Positions 23,325-32,371 of a stretch of DNA of 64,000 nt are shown piece after piece. The stretch lies in assembly GCF_009183365.2 (NCBI RefSeq), contig NZ_CP068230.1:3501001-3565000 (forward strand), given 5' to 3'. The translations under genes and the position numbers were made by a program. The notes under the pieces were generated by a model that saw only the letters and a list, made by a program, of their open reading frames with translations, did no database searches and had not been told where the DNA came from. Each line of letters starts with the position of its first letter. Positions within the stretch are counted from its first letter, which is position 1. Source of the stretch: Shewanella algae. Lineage in GTDB: Bacteria > Pseudomonadota > Gammaproteobacteria > Enterobacterales > Shewanellaceae.

Positions 23325-23348
23325 GCGGTACACCATTACAGCATTACA
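23325..23348 (-). repeat. Three tandem 8-bp repeats upstream of aroF
   Basis: On the minus strand, TGTAATGC-TGTAATGG-TGTACCGC: three consecutive 8-mers sharing TGTA. They lie 50-75 bases ahead of the aroF ATG. The TGTAAT units could be -10 elements or binding half-sites (TyrR boxes use TGTAAA but in inverted arrangement). Confidence 0.5.
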
Positions 23349-23504
23349 CTATGCCGAGACTGAGCCAAGAGATCAAGGGCGAAACCAGAAAAATTTTCAT
23401 GTCGTCGCAAAGGTGGGAGCAATAGGCTGGGCACTTAGTCTGTGCAGGCGTGCAGGATTGTGAGCTTGGCTGTCGCCAGTTCGTGGAGCAGCGAAAGAGA
23501 AAAC

Positions 23505-23527
23505 AAAAACCCGCCATATAGGCGGGT
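23505..23527 (-). terminator. Terminator after rplS
   Basis: Stem ACCCGCC / GGCGGGT (23509-23515, 23521-23527) with loop ATATA; a T5 run follows on the minus strand. Confidence 0.88.
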
Positions 23528-23561
23528 CTCTGTGCGAACACTTGCGTCTTTATGTAGCGGC

Positions 23562-23915
23562 TTACTTAGTAGCCAGCTTCTCACGGATACGTGCAGACTT
23601 ACCTGAACGCTCACGCAGATAGTACAGCTTGGCGCGACGAACGCGACCACGACGCTTAACTTCGATGCTGGAAATCAGTGGGCTGTGCGTTTGGAAAGCA
23701 CGCTCAACACCTTCACCATTAGAGATCTTACGTACGGTAAATGCAGAGTGCAGACCGCGGTTACGCTTAGCGATAACCACGCCTTCAAAGGCCTGCAGAC
23801 GCTCTTTGTCACCTTCTTTAACACGAACCTGAACGACTACGGTATCACCGGCACCGAACTCAGGTACGTCTTTTTTCATTTGCTCATCGTTGAGCATTTT
23901 AATGATGTTGTTCAT
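23562..23915 (-). CDS. rplS: 50S ribosomal protein L19
   Basis: 117-residue ribosomal protein at the 30S-50S interface. Conserved segments include FGAGDTVVVQVRVKEGDKERLQAFEGVVIAKRNRG and a basic C terminus with KLYYLRERSGKSARIREKL. It is the last gene of rpsP-rimM-trmD-rplS, 34 bases after trmD, and is followed by a terminator. Confidence 0.98.
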   Translation of the reverse strand: MNNIIKMLNDEQMKKDVPEFGAGDTVVVQVRVKEGDKERLQAFEGVVIAKRNRGLHSAFTVRKISNGEGVERAFQTHSPLISSIEVKRRGRVRRAKLYYLRERSGKSARIREKLATK

Positions 23916-23949
23916 AACTTACTCCGTTCTAGAATTAACTGAGCTGCGA

Positions 23950-24693
23950 CTAGGCTGAGTCCATTGCGTCAACGAACTGCGCTAATAGAGTCGTCTGTTC
24001 GTCAGTCAGAGCTAGATTTTCAAATAATTCTGGTCGTCGCTGCAGTGTTCTTATCAAACTCTGCTGTAGACGCCAGCGTCTAATTTGTTCGTGGTTGCCG
24101 CTGAGCAACACCGCCGGAACATCCAGTCCATCGAGACATTCAGGCCGGGTATAGTGAGGACAATCCAATAATCCGTCAGAGAAGGAATCCTGCTCTGCCG
24201 ATGCCTGTTTGCCCAGCACGCCGGGAACCAGTCTCGAAACCGAATCTATCAGGGTCATTGCCGGCAATTCACCGCCCGAGAGCACGTAATCACCAACCGA
24301 CCACTCCTCATCCACTTCCGTCTGAATGATGCGCTCATCGATACCTTCGTAGCGACCACACACCAGGATCAGCTTGGATGATTGTGCCAGCTCAGATACG
24401 CCTTGCTGAGTCAGCTTGCGTCCCTGAGGTGACAGATATATCACCTTGGCTCCCTCACCTGCCGCAGCCTTGGCTGCATGAATGGCATCGCGAAGGGGCT
24501 GAACCATCATCAACATTCCGGGACCACCACCATAAGGTCTGTCGTCCACAGTGTTGTGTCTGTCATGGGTGAAATCCCTGGGATTCCACGTCTGTACTTC
24601 CAGCAGGCCATTCTTCACGGCCCGACCCGTCACGCCAAAGTCTGTTACTGCTCGAAACATCTCCGGGAACAGGGTGATTACCCCTAACCACAT
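23950..24693 (-). CDS. trmD: tRNA (guanine-N1)-methyltransferase (m1G37)
   Basis: Methylates G37 of tRNAs and prevents +1 frameshifting. The SPOUT trefoil-knot motifs VCGRYEGIDERI and DYVLSGGELPAM are present, with N-terminal LGVITLFPEMF and the early YGGGPGMLM loop. The 247-residue length is standard. It lies 16 bases after rimM. Confidence 0.98.
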   Translation of the reverse strand: MWLGVITLFPEMFRAVTDFGVTGRAVKNGLLEVQTWNPRDFTHDRHNTVDDRPYGGGPGMLMMVQPLRDAIHAAKAAAGEGAKVIYLSPQGRKLTQQGVSELAQSSKLILVCGRYEGIDERIIQTEVDEEWSVGDYVLSGGELPAMTLIDSVSRLVPGVLGKQASAEQDSFSDGLLDCPHYTRPECLDGLDVPAVLLSGNHEQIRRWRLQQSLIRTLQRRPELFENLALTDEQTTLLAQFVDAMDSA

Positions 24694-24709
24694 AAGCTGT
24701 TTCCTCGAC

Positions 24710-25240
24710 TCAGAAGTCCGGATCCCAATCCACTAAAATCTGTTTTGCCGAAACGTTCACCTCTTTGATGAACTGTTCGGTGACAAAGGGGATCATACGT
24801 TCCGCTTTGCCAAAGCTATCTTTGGCGTTGGCCTTCACCAGCAAGACGTCGTTGGATCCTGTTTCCACGATCTGATCGACCTTGCCCATGTTGTAGCCCT
24901 TGGTGTTGATCACTTCGCAGCCGATAAGATCACGCCAGTAGAATTCATCTTCCGGCAGGTCTTTCATCTGCTCAGGCAGTATGCCGATCTCACAGTTAGT
25001 GAGCATCTGCGCCCGCTCCCGCGTCTCTACCCCTTCAAGTGCGGCAACAACCGCCTTGCCCTGATAGCGCCACTGGGTGACCTTCACTTCACGCCATTCG
25101 CCCTGTTCTTTAATGAGCCAAGGTGAATAGTCAAAAATACCTTCAACAGAATCGGTATAGGCGGTGATTTTCAGCCAACCTTTAATGCCATAGCTGGAAC
25201 CAAGTTTGCCCAACACGATTGGCTGTGGGTTACTGCTCAT
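24710..25240 (-). CDS. rimM: Ribosome maturation factor RimM
   Basis: Assembles the 30S head by binding S19. It has an N-terminal barrel (VLGKLGSSYGIKGWLKI) and a C-terminal PRC-barrel (FYWRDLIGCEVINTKGYNMGKV, MIPFVTEQFIKEVN). I chose ATG at 25240 (MSSNPQPIVLG, 176 residues); the codon before it is TTG in frame. It is second in the rpsP operon, 21 bases after rpsP. Confidence 0.97.
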   Translation of the reverse strand: MSSNPQPIVLGKLGSSYGIKGWLKITAYTDSVEGIFDYSPWLIKEQGEWREVKVTQWRYQGKAVVAALEGVETRERAQMLTNCEIGILPEQMKDLPEDEFYWRDLIGCEVINTKGYNMGKVDQIVETGSNDVLLVKANAKDSFGKAERMIPFVTEQFIKEVNVSAKQILVDWDPDF

Positions 25241-25261
25241 CAATCTATACCTTAAACGCTA

Positions 25262-25513
25262 TTAAGCAGCTGCTTTACGAGCGTCTTTGATCAGTTTTGC
25301 TACGCGTTCTGTAGTTGCAGCACCGTTTGAAACCCAGTGCTCAACACGGTCCAGATCCAGGCGCAGAGTTTCTTCCTGGCCTTTGGCCAGAGGGTTGAAG
25401 AAACCTACACGTTCGATGAAACGACCGTCACGGGCATTGCGGCTATCAGCAACAACGATGTTGTAAAATGGACGCTTTTTCGCGCCACCACGAGCTAAAC
25501 GAATGGTAACCAT
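25262..25513 (-). CDS. rpsP: 30S ribosomal protein S16
   Basis: 83-residue S16 starting MVTIRLARGGAKKRPFYN, with RDGRFIERVGFFNP and a C-terminal lysine/alanine tail. The open frame reaches 25549, but the conserved N terminus fixes the ATG at 25513. It is first gene of the rpsP-rimM-trmD-rplS operon, transcribed in the same direction as ffh upstream. Confidence 0.98.
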   Translation of the reverse strand: MVTIRLARGGAKKRPFYNIVVADSRNARDGRFIERVGFFNPLAKGQEETLRLDLDRVEHWVSNGAATTERVAKLIKDARKAAA

Positions 25514-25692
25514 GCGTTCTTTATCCTCTAATGATTTGCTTTTCAGCAAAAATAAAAACTGGAACCCCGTGTTCGCGAAGAGTCCCAGATAGAAAGCCGG
25601 AAGATTTTACCTGACTTTCGGGCGAATGCAACCGATCCCGGCTAATTTTACAACGCCCATTCACAGCTTATCCCAAGCGGGACAATAGCTAA

Positions 25693-25710
25693 GGAAGGTT
25701 TGCACCTTCC
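25693..25710 (-). terminator. Hairpin after ffh (weak terminator)
   Basis: Stem GGAAGGT / ACCTTCC (25693-25699, 25704-25710) lies 18 bases after the ffh stop. The following bases on the minus strand (TTAGC) are not a clear U-run, so termination may be partial. Confidence 0.5.
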
Positions 25711-25728
25711 CGGTAAGGTCTTTTGGTA

Positions 25729-27102
25729 TCAGCGGCCGGGGAATTTCATTCCCGGAGGCAACATGCCTCCCAGGCCACGCATCATCTTATGCATGCCGCC
25801 CTTGGCGGACATTTTCTTCATCATTTTCTGCATCTGGGTAAACTGCTTCAGCAAGCGGTTTACATCCTGAATTTGAGTGCCGGAACCGGCGGCGATGCGG
25901 CGTTTACGCGAGCCCTTGATCATATCCGGGCGCTTACGCTCATCTGGCGTCATGGAGTTAATAATAGCCTCCATCTGACCTGTGAGCTTACCGTTTTGCA
26001 CCTGCGCCAAAGCATCGGGAGGCAGTTGACCGACACCGGGTAGTTTTTCCAGCATCCCCATCATGCCGCCCATATTCTTCATCTGTTGCAGCTGCTCACG
26101 GAAGTCTTCCAGGTCAAAACTGCCGCCGGACTTCACTTTTGAGGCCAGCTTAAGAGCTTTTTCCTTATCGACACCGCGCTCAACTTCTTCGATGAGCGAC
26201 AACACGTCTCCCATCCCCAGAATACGGGAAGCGACCCGGTCTGGATGGAAAGGCTCAAGGGCATCAGTCTTCTCACCGACCCCAAGGAACTTAATGGGTT
26301 TACCTGTAATATGGCGAATGGACAGGGCGGCACCGCCTCTGGCATCACCATCCACCTTGGTGAGGATCACCCCGGTCAGCGGCAGCGCTTCATTAAAGGC
26401 CTTGGCGGTATTGGCCGCATCCTGACCTGTCATGGCGTCGACCACAAACAAGGTTTCAACCGGCTTGACCGCAGCGTGCAGTGCCTTGATCTCATCCATC
26501 ATCGCCTCGTCCACATGCAGACGACCGGCGGTATCCAGAATCACTACATCGATAAACTTACGCTTGGCGTAAGCTATGGCATCATTGGCGATATCCACCG
26601 GTTTCTGGCTGACGTCCGATGGGAAAAATTCGACTTCAACTTCATTGGCCAGGGTTTCCAGCTGCTTGATCGCCGCCGGACGGTATACGTCGGCACTGAC
26701 CACAAGCACAGACTTCTTCTGTCTGGTGCGCAGGAACTTACCCAGCTTGGCGACACTGGTGGTTTTACCCGCGCCCTGCAGGCCCGCCATCATCAATACG
26801 GCAGGTGGCTGGGCGGCCAGGTTGAGGGCCTCATTGGCCTCGCCCATGGCTTTTTCCAGTTCACTCTGGACAATTTTGACAAACACCTGGCCCGGGGTCA
26901 GGCTCTTGGCCACTTCCTGGCCAACGGCACGTTCTTTGACGCTGCTGACAAATTCCCGCACCACAGGCAGGGCCACATCGGCCTCCAGCAATGCCATACG
27001 AACTTCGCGCAGGGTGTCCTTCACGTTCTCTTCAGTCAAGCGACCCCGACCACTGATATTTTTCAGGGTGCGGGACAATCTGTCGGTGAGATTCTCAAAC
27101 AT
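25729..27102 (-). CDS. ffh: Signal recognition particle protein Ffh
   Basis: GTPase that targets membrane proteins co-translationally with 4.5S RNA and FtsY. The N domain is followed by the G domain with GLQGAGKTTSVAKLG, LDTAGR, TKVDGDARGGAAL and the GVGEK loop. The C-terminal M domain is methionine-rich (MKNMGGMMGMLEKLPG, MQKMMKKMSAKGGMHKMMRG). The length of 457 residues is typical. It is divergent from the CcsA/YpjD-like gene, the same neighbourhood as in E. coli. Confidence 0.98.
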   Translation of the reverse strand: MFENLTDRLSRTLKNISGRGRLTEENVKDTLREVRMALLEADVALPVVREFVSSVKERAVGQEVAKSLTPGQVFVKIVQSELEKAMGEANEALNLAAQPPAVLMMAGLQGAGKTTSVAKLGKFLRTRQKKSVLVVSADVYRPAAIKQLETLANEVEVEFFPSDVSQKPVDIANDAIAYAKRKFIDVVILDTAGRLHVDEAMMDEIKALHAAVKPVETLFVVDAMTGQDAANTAKAFNEALPLTGVILTKVDGDARGGAALSIRHITGKPIKFLGVGEKTDALEPFHPDRVASRILGMGDVLSLIEEVERGVDKEKALKLASKVKSGGSFDLEDFREQLQQMKNMGGMMGMLEKLPGVGQLPPDALAQVQNGKLTGQMEAIINSMTPDERKRPDMIKGSRKRRIAAGSGTQIQDVNRLLKQFTQMQKMMKKMSAKGGMHKMMRGLGGMLPPGMKFPGR

Positions 27103-27407
27103 CGTCCAGTTCTATACCGTTTATGAATGTAAAATGATGGGGCGTATTATAACTATGCCGGGGTATTAATGCAGCCCTGTTCTCAAGATGGGGTTAAATA
27201 GACGCTTATCAAGGTGCAAATAAACATTTTGCCTTAATGCGGGTGGGAACCAATTGCCGTATTTTATGCACTAACTGTCGGGAACTGCATAATTTTGTCG
27301 TCTGGGTCACTGCCCAATTACCGACGGCTCATGTTATTCTAACGCAAACAAGTTTTTCCGATGCCGCCCACAGAGGCCAATTACACATAAGGATAGGTTA
27401 ATCCCAG

Positions 27408-28196
27408 ATGGTCATTCTCTCTGCTGCCGCGATGTTTTTCTACAGCATAGCGCTGATATTAGTGACAAGCCGCTTATTTCATGCCGAGGGGCCCAACCGC
27501 CGCGCCGTAGCCGGTTTTGCCGCCTTGGGTGTGATACTGCACGCCGCAGCCCTGTACCAGGCGATCTTTACCGCCGATGGCCAGAACTTCAGCCTGACCA
27601 ATGTGATATCCATGGTGAACTGGATCATCGCTTTGGCATTCACTCTGGTGCTTTCCCGTATCAAGGTCATAGTCTTGGTGCCTGTTGTGTATGCCTGCTC
27701 TGTGATATCCGTAGCCCTGCTATGGCTGCTGCCGCCCAAATACATTACCCATTTTGAGCTGCACCCCGAAGTGTTGGTCCATGTGGTGTTGTCACTGATG
27801 GCCTACAGTGCCTTGATGATAGCGGCACTCTATGCCATCCAGCTGGCCGTTATCCAGAACAAGCTGAAGAAAAAGCAGCTGATGTTGAGCCCGGCTATTC
27901 CGCCGCTGATGACGGTCGAAAAGCAGCTGTACCACCTGATCATCATAGGGGTGATTTTGCTGAGTCTGTCGCTCGCCACCGGCTTTATCTTCCTTGATGA
28001 TATGTTTGCCGATGGCAAGGGTCACAAGGCGGTACTTTCCATTCTGGCTTGGTTCGTCTATATCGCCATGTTGTGGCAGCAATATACCGTGGGTTGCCGT
28101 ATCCGCACGGCGGTGATCTACAGTCTGACAGGCGCCAGCCTGCTCTCCCTGGCTTACTTTGGCGCCCGCATCGTCAAAGAGCTCATCCTGAGCTAA
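27408..28196 (+). CDS. ypjD: CcsA/YpjD-like cytochrome c assembly family membrane protein
   Basis: 262 residues with about eight transmembrane segments of the cytochrome c assembly protein (CcmC/CcsA/HemX-like) superfamily. Histidines in FAALGVILHAAALYQ and LSILAWFVYIAM-type helices recall the haem-handling family, but the WWD motif of CcmC/CcmF/CcsA is not evident. It precedes the CorC-like gene, as in E. coli ffh-ypjD-yfjD. Its true role is not established; haem or c-type cytochrome handling is only suggested by homology. The 305-base gap to ffh shows no further gene or clear regulatory motif. Confidence 0.85.
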   Translation: MVILSAAAMFFYSIALILVTSRLFHAEGPNRRAVAGFAALGVILHAAALYQAIFTADGQNFSLTNVISMVNWIIALAFTLVLSRIKVIVLVPVVYACSVISVALLWLLPPKYITHFELHPEVLVHVVLSLMAYSALMIAALYAIQLAVIQNKLKKKQLMLSPAIPPLMTVEKQLYHLIIIGVILLSLSLATGFIFLDDMFADGKGHKAVLSILAWFVYIAMLWQQYTVGCRIRTAVIYSLTGASLLSLAYFGARIVKELILS

Positions 28197-28296
28197 TCTG
28201 AGTCGAGTCGGGCAAGGCCTAGACCTTTGCCTGACTTGACACTCCATCCAATTGCCAGTATTTACTAACTTTCGCTATTCCTGACGGGGCCCCTTT

Positions 28297-29565
28297 TTGG
28301 ACGATATATCGACCGGCATACTCCTGATAATTCTACTGCTGTTAATTCTGATTTCGGCGTATTTTTCCGGTTCGGAAACCGCCATGATGACCCTAAACCG
28401 CTACAGGTTACGTCATCTGGCCAATAATGGTCACAAGGGCGCCAGACGCGCCATTAAGTTGCTGGACCGCCCCGATAGGCTCATAGGCCTGATCCTCATA
28501 GGCAACAACCTGGTCAATATCCTGGCCTCCTCAATCGCCACAATTTTAGGGATTCGACTCTGGGGCGACTTGGGATTGGCCATAGCCACCGGGGTACTGA
28601 CACTTGTGGTATTGGTATTTGCCGAAGTGACGCCCAAAACTGTGGCTGCGCTGCACCCCGAACGTATCGCCTTCCCCTCCAGCCTGGTACTCAAGTGGTT
28701 GCTGTGGCTGTTTTCGCCTCTGGTCAAGAGCGTCAATATTATCACCTCCTTTATTCTCAGGCTGATGGGAATACGCTCCATTCGTGCTGATGATGCCCTG
28801 AGCCAGGAAGAGCTGCGCACAGTAGTACATGAAGCCGGGGCCCTGATCCCAAGACGCCACCAGGAGATGCTGTTGTCGATTCTGGATCTGGAAAAGGTCA
28901 CAGTGGAAGACATCATGGTGCCCCGCTCCGAGCTCTATGCCATCAATATCAATGATGACTTCAAGAGTATCAACAAGCAGGTTATTCAGAGCCCGCATAC
29001 CCGGGTACTCTTGTATCGTGACAACATAGATGATGCCGTGGGTTTTGTGCATCTGCGTGATGCCTTGAGACTGCAGTCCAAGGAGCAGTTCAGTAAATCC
29101 TCGCTACTTAGAGCCGTGAAAGAGCTGTACTTTATTCCCGAGGGCACACCGCTCAACGTGCAATTGGCCAACTTCCAGCACAATAAGGAACGCATAGGCC
29201 TGGTGGTGGATGAATACGGTGATATTCAAGGATTGGTGACGCTGGAAGATATTCTTGAGGAAATCGTCGGTGACTTTACCACTTCCATGGTCACTACTCC
29301 CAGCGAAGATATTACCCCGCAGCAGGATGGCAGCTTCCTGATCGATGCCACCATCAATATCCGCGATCTCAACAAAGAGATGGAATGGGACTTCCCCACC
29401 GACGGCCCCAAGACCCTCAATGGTTTGATCCTGGAATATCTGGAAGAGATACCTCAGGCCAATACCAGCCTGAGGCTCGCGGGTTACCCGATGGAAGTGG
29501 TGGAAGTGGCCGACAACATGATCAAGACAGTGCGGATCATGCCGCAGTTTTATCGCCCATCCTGA
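28297..29565 (+). CDS. yfjD: HlyC/CorC-family transporter (CNNM, CBS pair, CorC-HlyC domain)
   Basis: 422-residue membrane protein linked to Mg2+/Co2+ efflux. The N-terminal CNNM/DUF21 domain has about three to four helices with YFSGSETAMMTLNRYRLRHLA. Two CBS domains follow (VTVEDIMVPRSELYAI and RIGLVVDEYGDIQGLVTLEDILEEIVGDF), then a CorC_HlyC FAD-like C-terminal domain (DGPKTLNGLILEYLEEIP). The start is TTG at 28297, the first codon giving the conserved N-terminal helix, with ACGGGG about 8 bases upstream. It is convergent with the Mpo1-like gene. Confidence 0.93.
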   Translation: MDDISTGILLIILLLLILISAYFSGSETAMMTLNRYRLRHLANNGHKGARRAIKLLDRPDRLIGLILIGNNLVNILASSIATILGIRLWGDLGLAIATGVLTLVVLVFAEVTPKTVAALHPERIAFPSSLVLKWLLWLFSPLVKSVNIITSFILRLMGIRSIRADDALSQEELRTVVHEAGALIPRRHQEMLLSILDLEKVTVEDIMVPRSELYAININDDFKSINKQVIQSPHTRVLLYRDNIDDAVGFVHLRDALRLQSKEQFSKSSLLRAVKELYFIPEGTPLNVQLANFQHNKERIGLVVDEYGDIQGLVTLEDILEEIVGDFTTSMVTTPSEDITPQQDGSFLIDATINIRDLNKEMEWDFPTDGPKTLNGLILEYLEEIPQANTSLRLAGYPMEVVEVADNMIKTVRIMPQFYRPS

Positions 29566-29588
29566 AACTCAACCCGCTTTGAGCTGAG

Positions 29589-30128
29589 TCATTGGGCAGT
29601 ATTGTCTGCCCTTCTGGCGGCTTCCAGTGCCCGGCGTTTGTCCCGGGCTATCGCGGTGATGGTGTTATCCAACTCACCTTCCAGCCCCAGCATAAAAAAC
29701 ACTTCGGCCATCAGGAAAAAGGGGCCAATAAGCAGTTGGTTAAGATCATCGATAAAGGCCGGTTTGGCCTTTTCATACTTGTGGCCAATAAACTGGAATA
29801 TCCAACCTATGACAAAAACCGTTATGCCCAACCAAATACTGGCATAACCCAGGGTATAGAGCCATTCGGTTGTCAGAATCACCGGCAGGATAAACAGTGC
29901 CAGTCCCAGCGCCAAACGCCAATGCAGCTTGATGTAATAAAGCATCACCCCAACAGCCAGCAACATGGCGACGCTGAGAGTGCCACTTGAAAAAGGCAGG
30001 CGCCACAACGACAGCATTAAAAATACTGACCAGATAATCAATGGGATACCGATAAAATGAGTTTTGATATTGGTAGGGTTCAGATGCACACTCTTATAAG
30101 TGGACAACTGTTCAACAGCCGACTTCAT
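29589..30128 (-). CDS. Mpo1-like (DUF962) membrane protein
   Basis: 179 residues with four hydrophobic segments. Histidine motifs characteristic of Mpo1/YGL010w are visible: VHLNPTNIKTHFIGIP at the start and FIGHKYEKAKPAFIDDLNQLLIGP in the second half. In yeast Mpo1 is an iron-dependent dioxygenase of 2-hydroxy fatty acids; the histidines could hold iron here too. The bacterial role is unknown. It is a single gene on the minus strand, convergent with the CorC-like gene. Confidence 0.85.
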   Translation of the reverse strand: MKSAVEQLSTYKSVHLNPTNIKTHFIGIPLIIWSVFLMLSLWRLPFSSGTLSVAMLLAVGVMLYYIKLHWRLALGLALFILPVILTTEWLYTLGYASIWLGITVFVIGWIFQFIGHKYEKAKPAFIDDLNQLLIGPFFLMAEVFFMLGLEGELDNTITAIARDKRRALEAARRADNTAQ

Positions 30129-30303
30129 GACGCTCTCCTTGGTTTTGTTATTATTCTCCTCCCGCCAAGCAGGGACCTCGAGTGTCTATTTGATTCCGGT
30201 GCAGGCCCATATACTTGAGCTTCAGATAAGTGCCTGTACTCAGATGCGATTAATACACCTGATGGTTTGAGAGTACCGCAACAATTAACCAGTGACAACG
30301 CCA

Positions 30304-30327
30304 TAAAAAAGGAGCCTCTCGGCTCCT
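30304..30327 (-). terminator. Terminator after acpS
   Basis: Stem AGGAGCC / GGCTCCT (30310-30316, 30321-30327), loop TCTC, T6 run on the minus strand. It ends the long lepB to acpS transcription unit. Confidence 0.85.
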
Positions 30328-30407
30328 CTCATGCTTTGACAAACCTGACAAACAGCCAGTCTGACGACTTGGACAAGGCCCTCAGTACCAGGCAAGGCTT
30401 AGTTGTG

Positions 30408-30788
30408 CTAGTCGCTTAAGATAACAGTCGCCACCGCATAGTGACGTTCATCGGCAATGGACAGCAGTGCCCGCTTGGCGCCCAGTGTTTCCAGGCGCTG
30501 GTGCGCGCCATCACTGAATTCAAGCTGGGGCGCACCATCGGCATTATTGCTGATATGAATATGCTGAAACGAGACTCCACGGCCTATTCCAGTTCCCAGC
30601 GCCTTGGCAGCCGCTTCCTTGGCCGCAAAGCGCTTAGCCAGAAATCGCGCCGGTTCGCTCAGCGTCTGAAAGCGGACATATTCGGCCTCGGTCAGCACCC
30701 GTTTGGCCAGCCTATCGCCACCCCGCGCCAACTGAGCCTCAATGCGGGCGATTTCCACTATGTCGGTTCCCAGTCCCAGCACAGCCAT
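30408..30788 (-). CDS. acpS: Holo-[acyl-carrier-protein] synthase
   Basis: Transfers 4'-phosphopantetheine from CoA to ACP. It has the Mg-binding GLGTDIVEIARIE and the second motif RFLAKRFAAKEAAAKALGTGIG. The length of 126 residues is typical. Its ATG overlaps the pdxJ stop by one base (TAATG), so translation is coupled. Confidence 0.97.
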   Translation of the reverse strand: MAVLGLGTDIVEIARIEAQLARGGDRLAKRVLTEAEYVRFQTLSEPARFLAKRFAAKEAAAKALGTGIGRGVSFQHIHISNNADGAPQLEFSDGAHQRLETLGAKRALLSIADERHYAVATVILSD

Positions 30789-31525
30789 TACTCGCCTCTG
30801 CGACCTTCCAGCATGAGTTGCTTCATATCTCTGACCGCCTTGTCCAGGCCGTCTATCGCCGCCCTGGCTATGATGGCGTGGCCGATATTCAGCTCATGCA
30901 GCTCGGGGATGGCCGCTATCGGCTTCACATTGTGATAGTGCAACCCGTGCCCTGCGTTGACCACCAGGCCCTTGCCATGAGCATAGGCCGCCATTTCCGT
31001 GATACGGGCCAACTCCTCGCTCTCCTCTTCGGCGCTGTGGGCGTCGGCGTAGCGGCCGGTATGAATTTCTATCACGGGCGCACCCACGGCTACGGCGGCA
31101 TCTATCTGCTCGCGGTTGGCATCGATAAAGAGTGATACTTTAGTGCCCTGCTCGGCCAGACGTTTAACCGCCGCGGCGATTTTTGGCTGCTGACCGGCAA
31201 CGTCCAAGCCGCCCTCTGTAGTAAGCTCTTCACGTTTCTCCGGCACCAGACAAACATAGGCAGGCTTAACCTCACAGGCGATATCCAGCATCTCTTCGGT
31301 GACCGCCATTTCCAGATTCATCCGGGTCTTGAGCGTCTTGGCCAGCAGATAGACATCGCGATCCACTATGTGGCGTCTGTCTTCACGAAGATGGATAGTG
31401 ATCCCCTCGGCGCCGGCGTGTTCGGCCACGGCCGCTGCATGCACAGGATCCGGGTAATGGGTGCCACGCACCTGCCGCAAGGTGGCGATATGATCTATAT
31501 TCACCCCTAACAAGATTCTATTCAT
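30788..31525 (-). CDS. pdxJ: Pyridoxine 5'-phosphate synthase
   Basis: Condenses 1-deoxyxylulose 5-phosphate with 3-amino-1-hydroxyacetone phosphate to form PNP, the last ring-forming step of B6 synthesis. Motifs: LLGVNIDHIATLRQVRGTHYPDPVHAA, GITIHLREDRRHI, VSLFIDANREQIDAA and VNAGHGLHYHNV. 245 residues. It lies between recO and acpS as in E. coli. Confidence 0.97.
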   Translation of the reverse strand: MNRILLGVNIDHIATLRQVRGTHYPDPVHAAAVAEHAGAEGITIHLREDRRHIVDRDVYLLAKTLKTRMNLEMAVTEEMLDIACEVKPAYVCLVPEKREELTTEGGLDVAGQQPKIAAAVKRLAEQGTKVSLFIDANREQIDAAVAVGAPVIEIHTGRYADAHSAEEESEELARITEMAAYAHGKGLVVNAGHGLHYHNVKPIAAIPELHELNIGHAIIARAAIDGLDKAVRDMKQLMLEGRRGE

Positions 31526-31637
31526 CTTTAACTCCTTGATAATTCCTGGAATGCACCAGCCTGTTCGGCGGTATAAAAGCAGTTTCTATTCTCTGCCCAT
31601 TGTAACGGCAGCATTTGAAAAAAGCGGGCTGAAGAGC

Positions 31638-32363
31638 TCATTTCTCTCCTCGGCTGGGCGGCTGTGGGACCCTTGACGAATTTTCCCCCCGGCGGGCAAA
31701 CAACTGCCTGCTGAGCAGTGGCTTATCACCGAGCAGTGGCCGGAGCAATTGCCGGGTCAAGACTTTGGCAGCTTGCCAATCCTCTTGCTGAAGGCGGTTT
31801 TCTGCCAATGCCAATAGAGTGCTTCCCGGTAGCGCCTCTTGCCGCTTGGCATCACCAATAAAGGGAATAAACCCCTGTTCGGGAATAAGTCTGTAGCAGC
31901 CATCGGCTTGGATATCGGCGCCATCGGCATCCTTCACCAATGAGGGCATGCAACCAAGCTCGGATAAGAGTCTTAGCTCGAAATAACGCAGTGTTGTCTG
32001 CTCAAAGCCCTTGGCCAGCGCCAGCAGGCTCTGATGATAACTGAAAAACAGCGCTTCGCCACTCTGGTGGTTGCCCAGTACCCGCACCAAGAGTTCATTG
32101 AGGTACATGGCCGCATATAAAGCGTCCCCGGACAGGGGCACTGCCGGGGACGCACTCTCAATTTGAGTCAGGGTTCTGAGATCGCTGCGGCCACTCAGTT
32201 GGAACAGCAGCGGCTGAAACGGTTGCACTATGCTCTTTATCGAGCGCTTGCCACTGCCGACTCTGGCAACGGCGTCGACCCGACCAAGACCATCCACCAG
32301 CAGGTTCAACAACATGCTGGATTCCCGATAGGGCCGGGCGTGCAGCACATAGCCTCGCAGCAT
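31638..32363 (-). CDS. recO: DNA repair protein RecO
   Basis: Recombination mediator that works with RecR/RecF to load RecA on SSB-coated DNA. The N-terminal OB fold begins RGYVLHARPYRESSMLLNLLVDGLGRVDAVARVGSGKRS; the helical C-terminal part (YLNELLVRVLGNHQ, RYFELRLLSELGCMPSL) follows. The usual zinc-finger cysteines are largely absent, as in other gammaproteobacterial RecO. Length 241. It begins 8 bases after the era stop. Confidence 0.94.
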   Translation of the reverse strand: MLRGYVLHARPYRESSMLLNLLVDGLGRVDAVARVGSGKRSIKSIVQPFQPLLFQLSGRSDLRTLTQIESASPAVPLSGDALYAAMYLNELLVRVLGNHQSGEALFFSYHQSLLALAKGFEQTTLRYFELRLLSELGCMPSLVKDADGADIQADGCYRLIPEQGFIPFIGDAKRQEALPGSTLLALAENRLQQEDWQAAKVLTRQLLRPLLGDKPLLSRQLFARRGENSSRVPQPPSRGEK

Positions 32364-32371
32364 AGTCGGCC

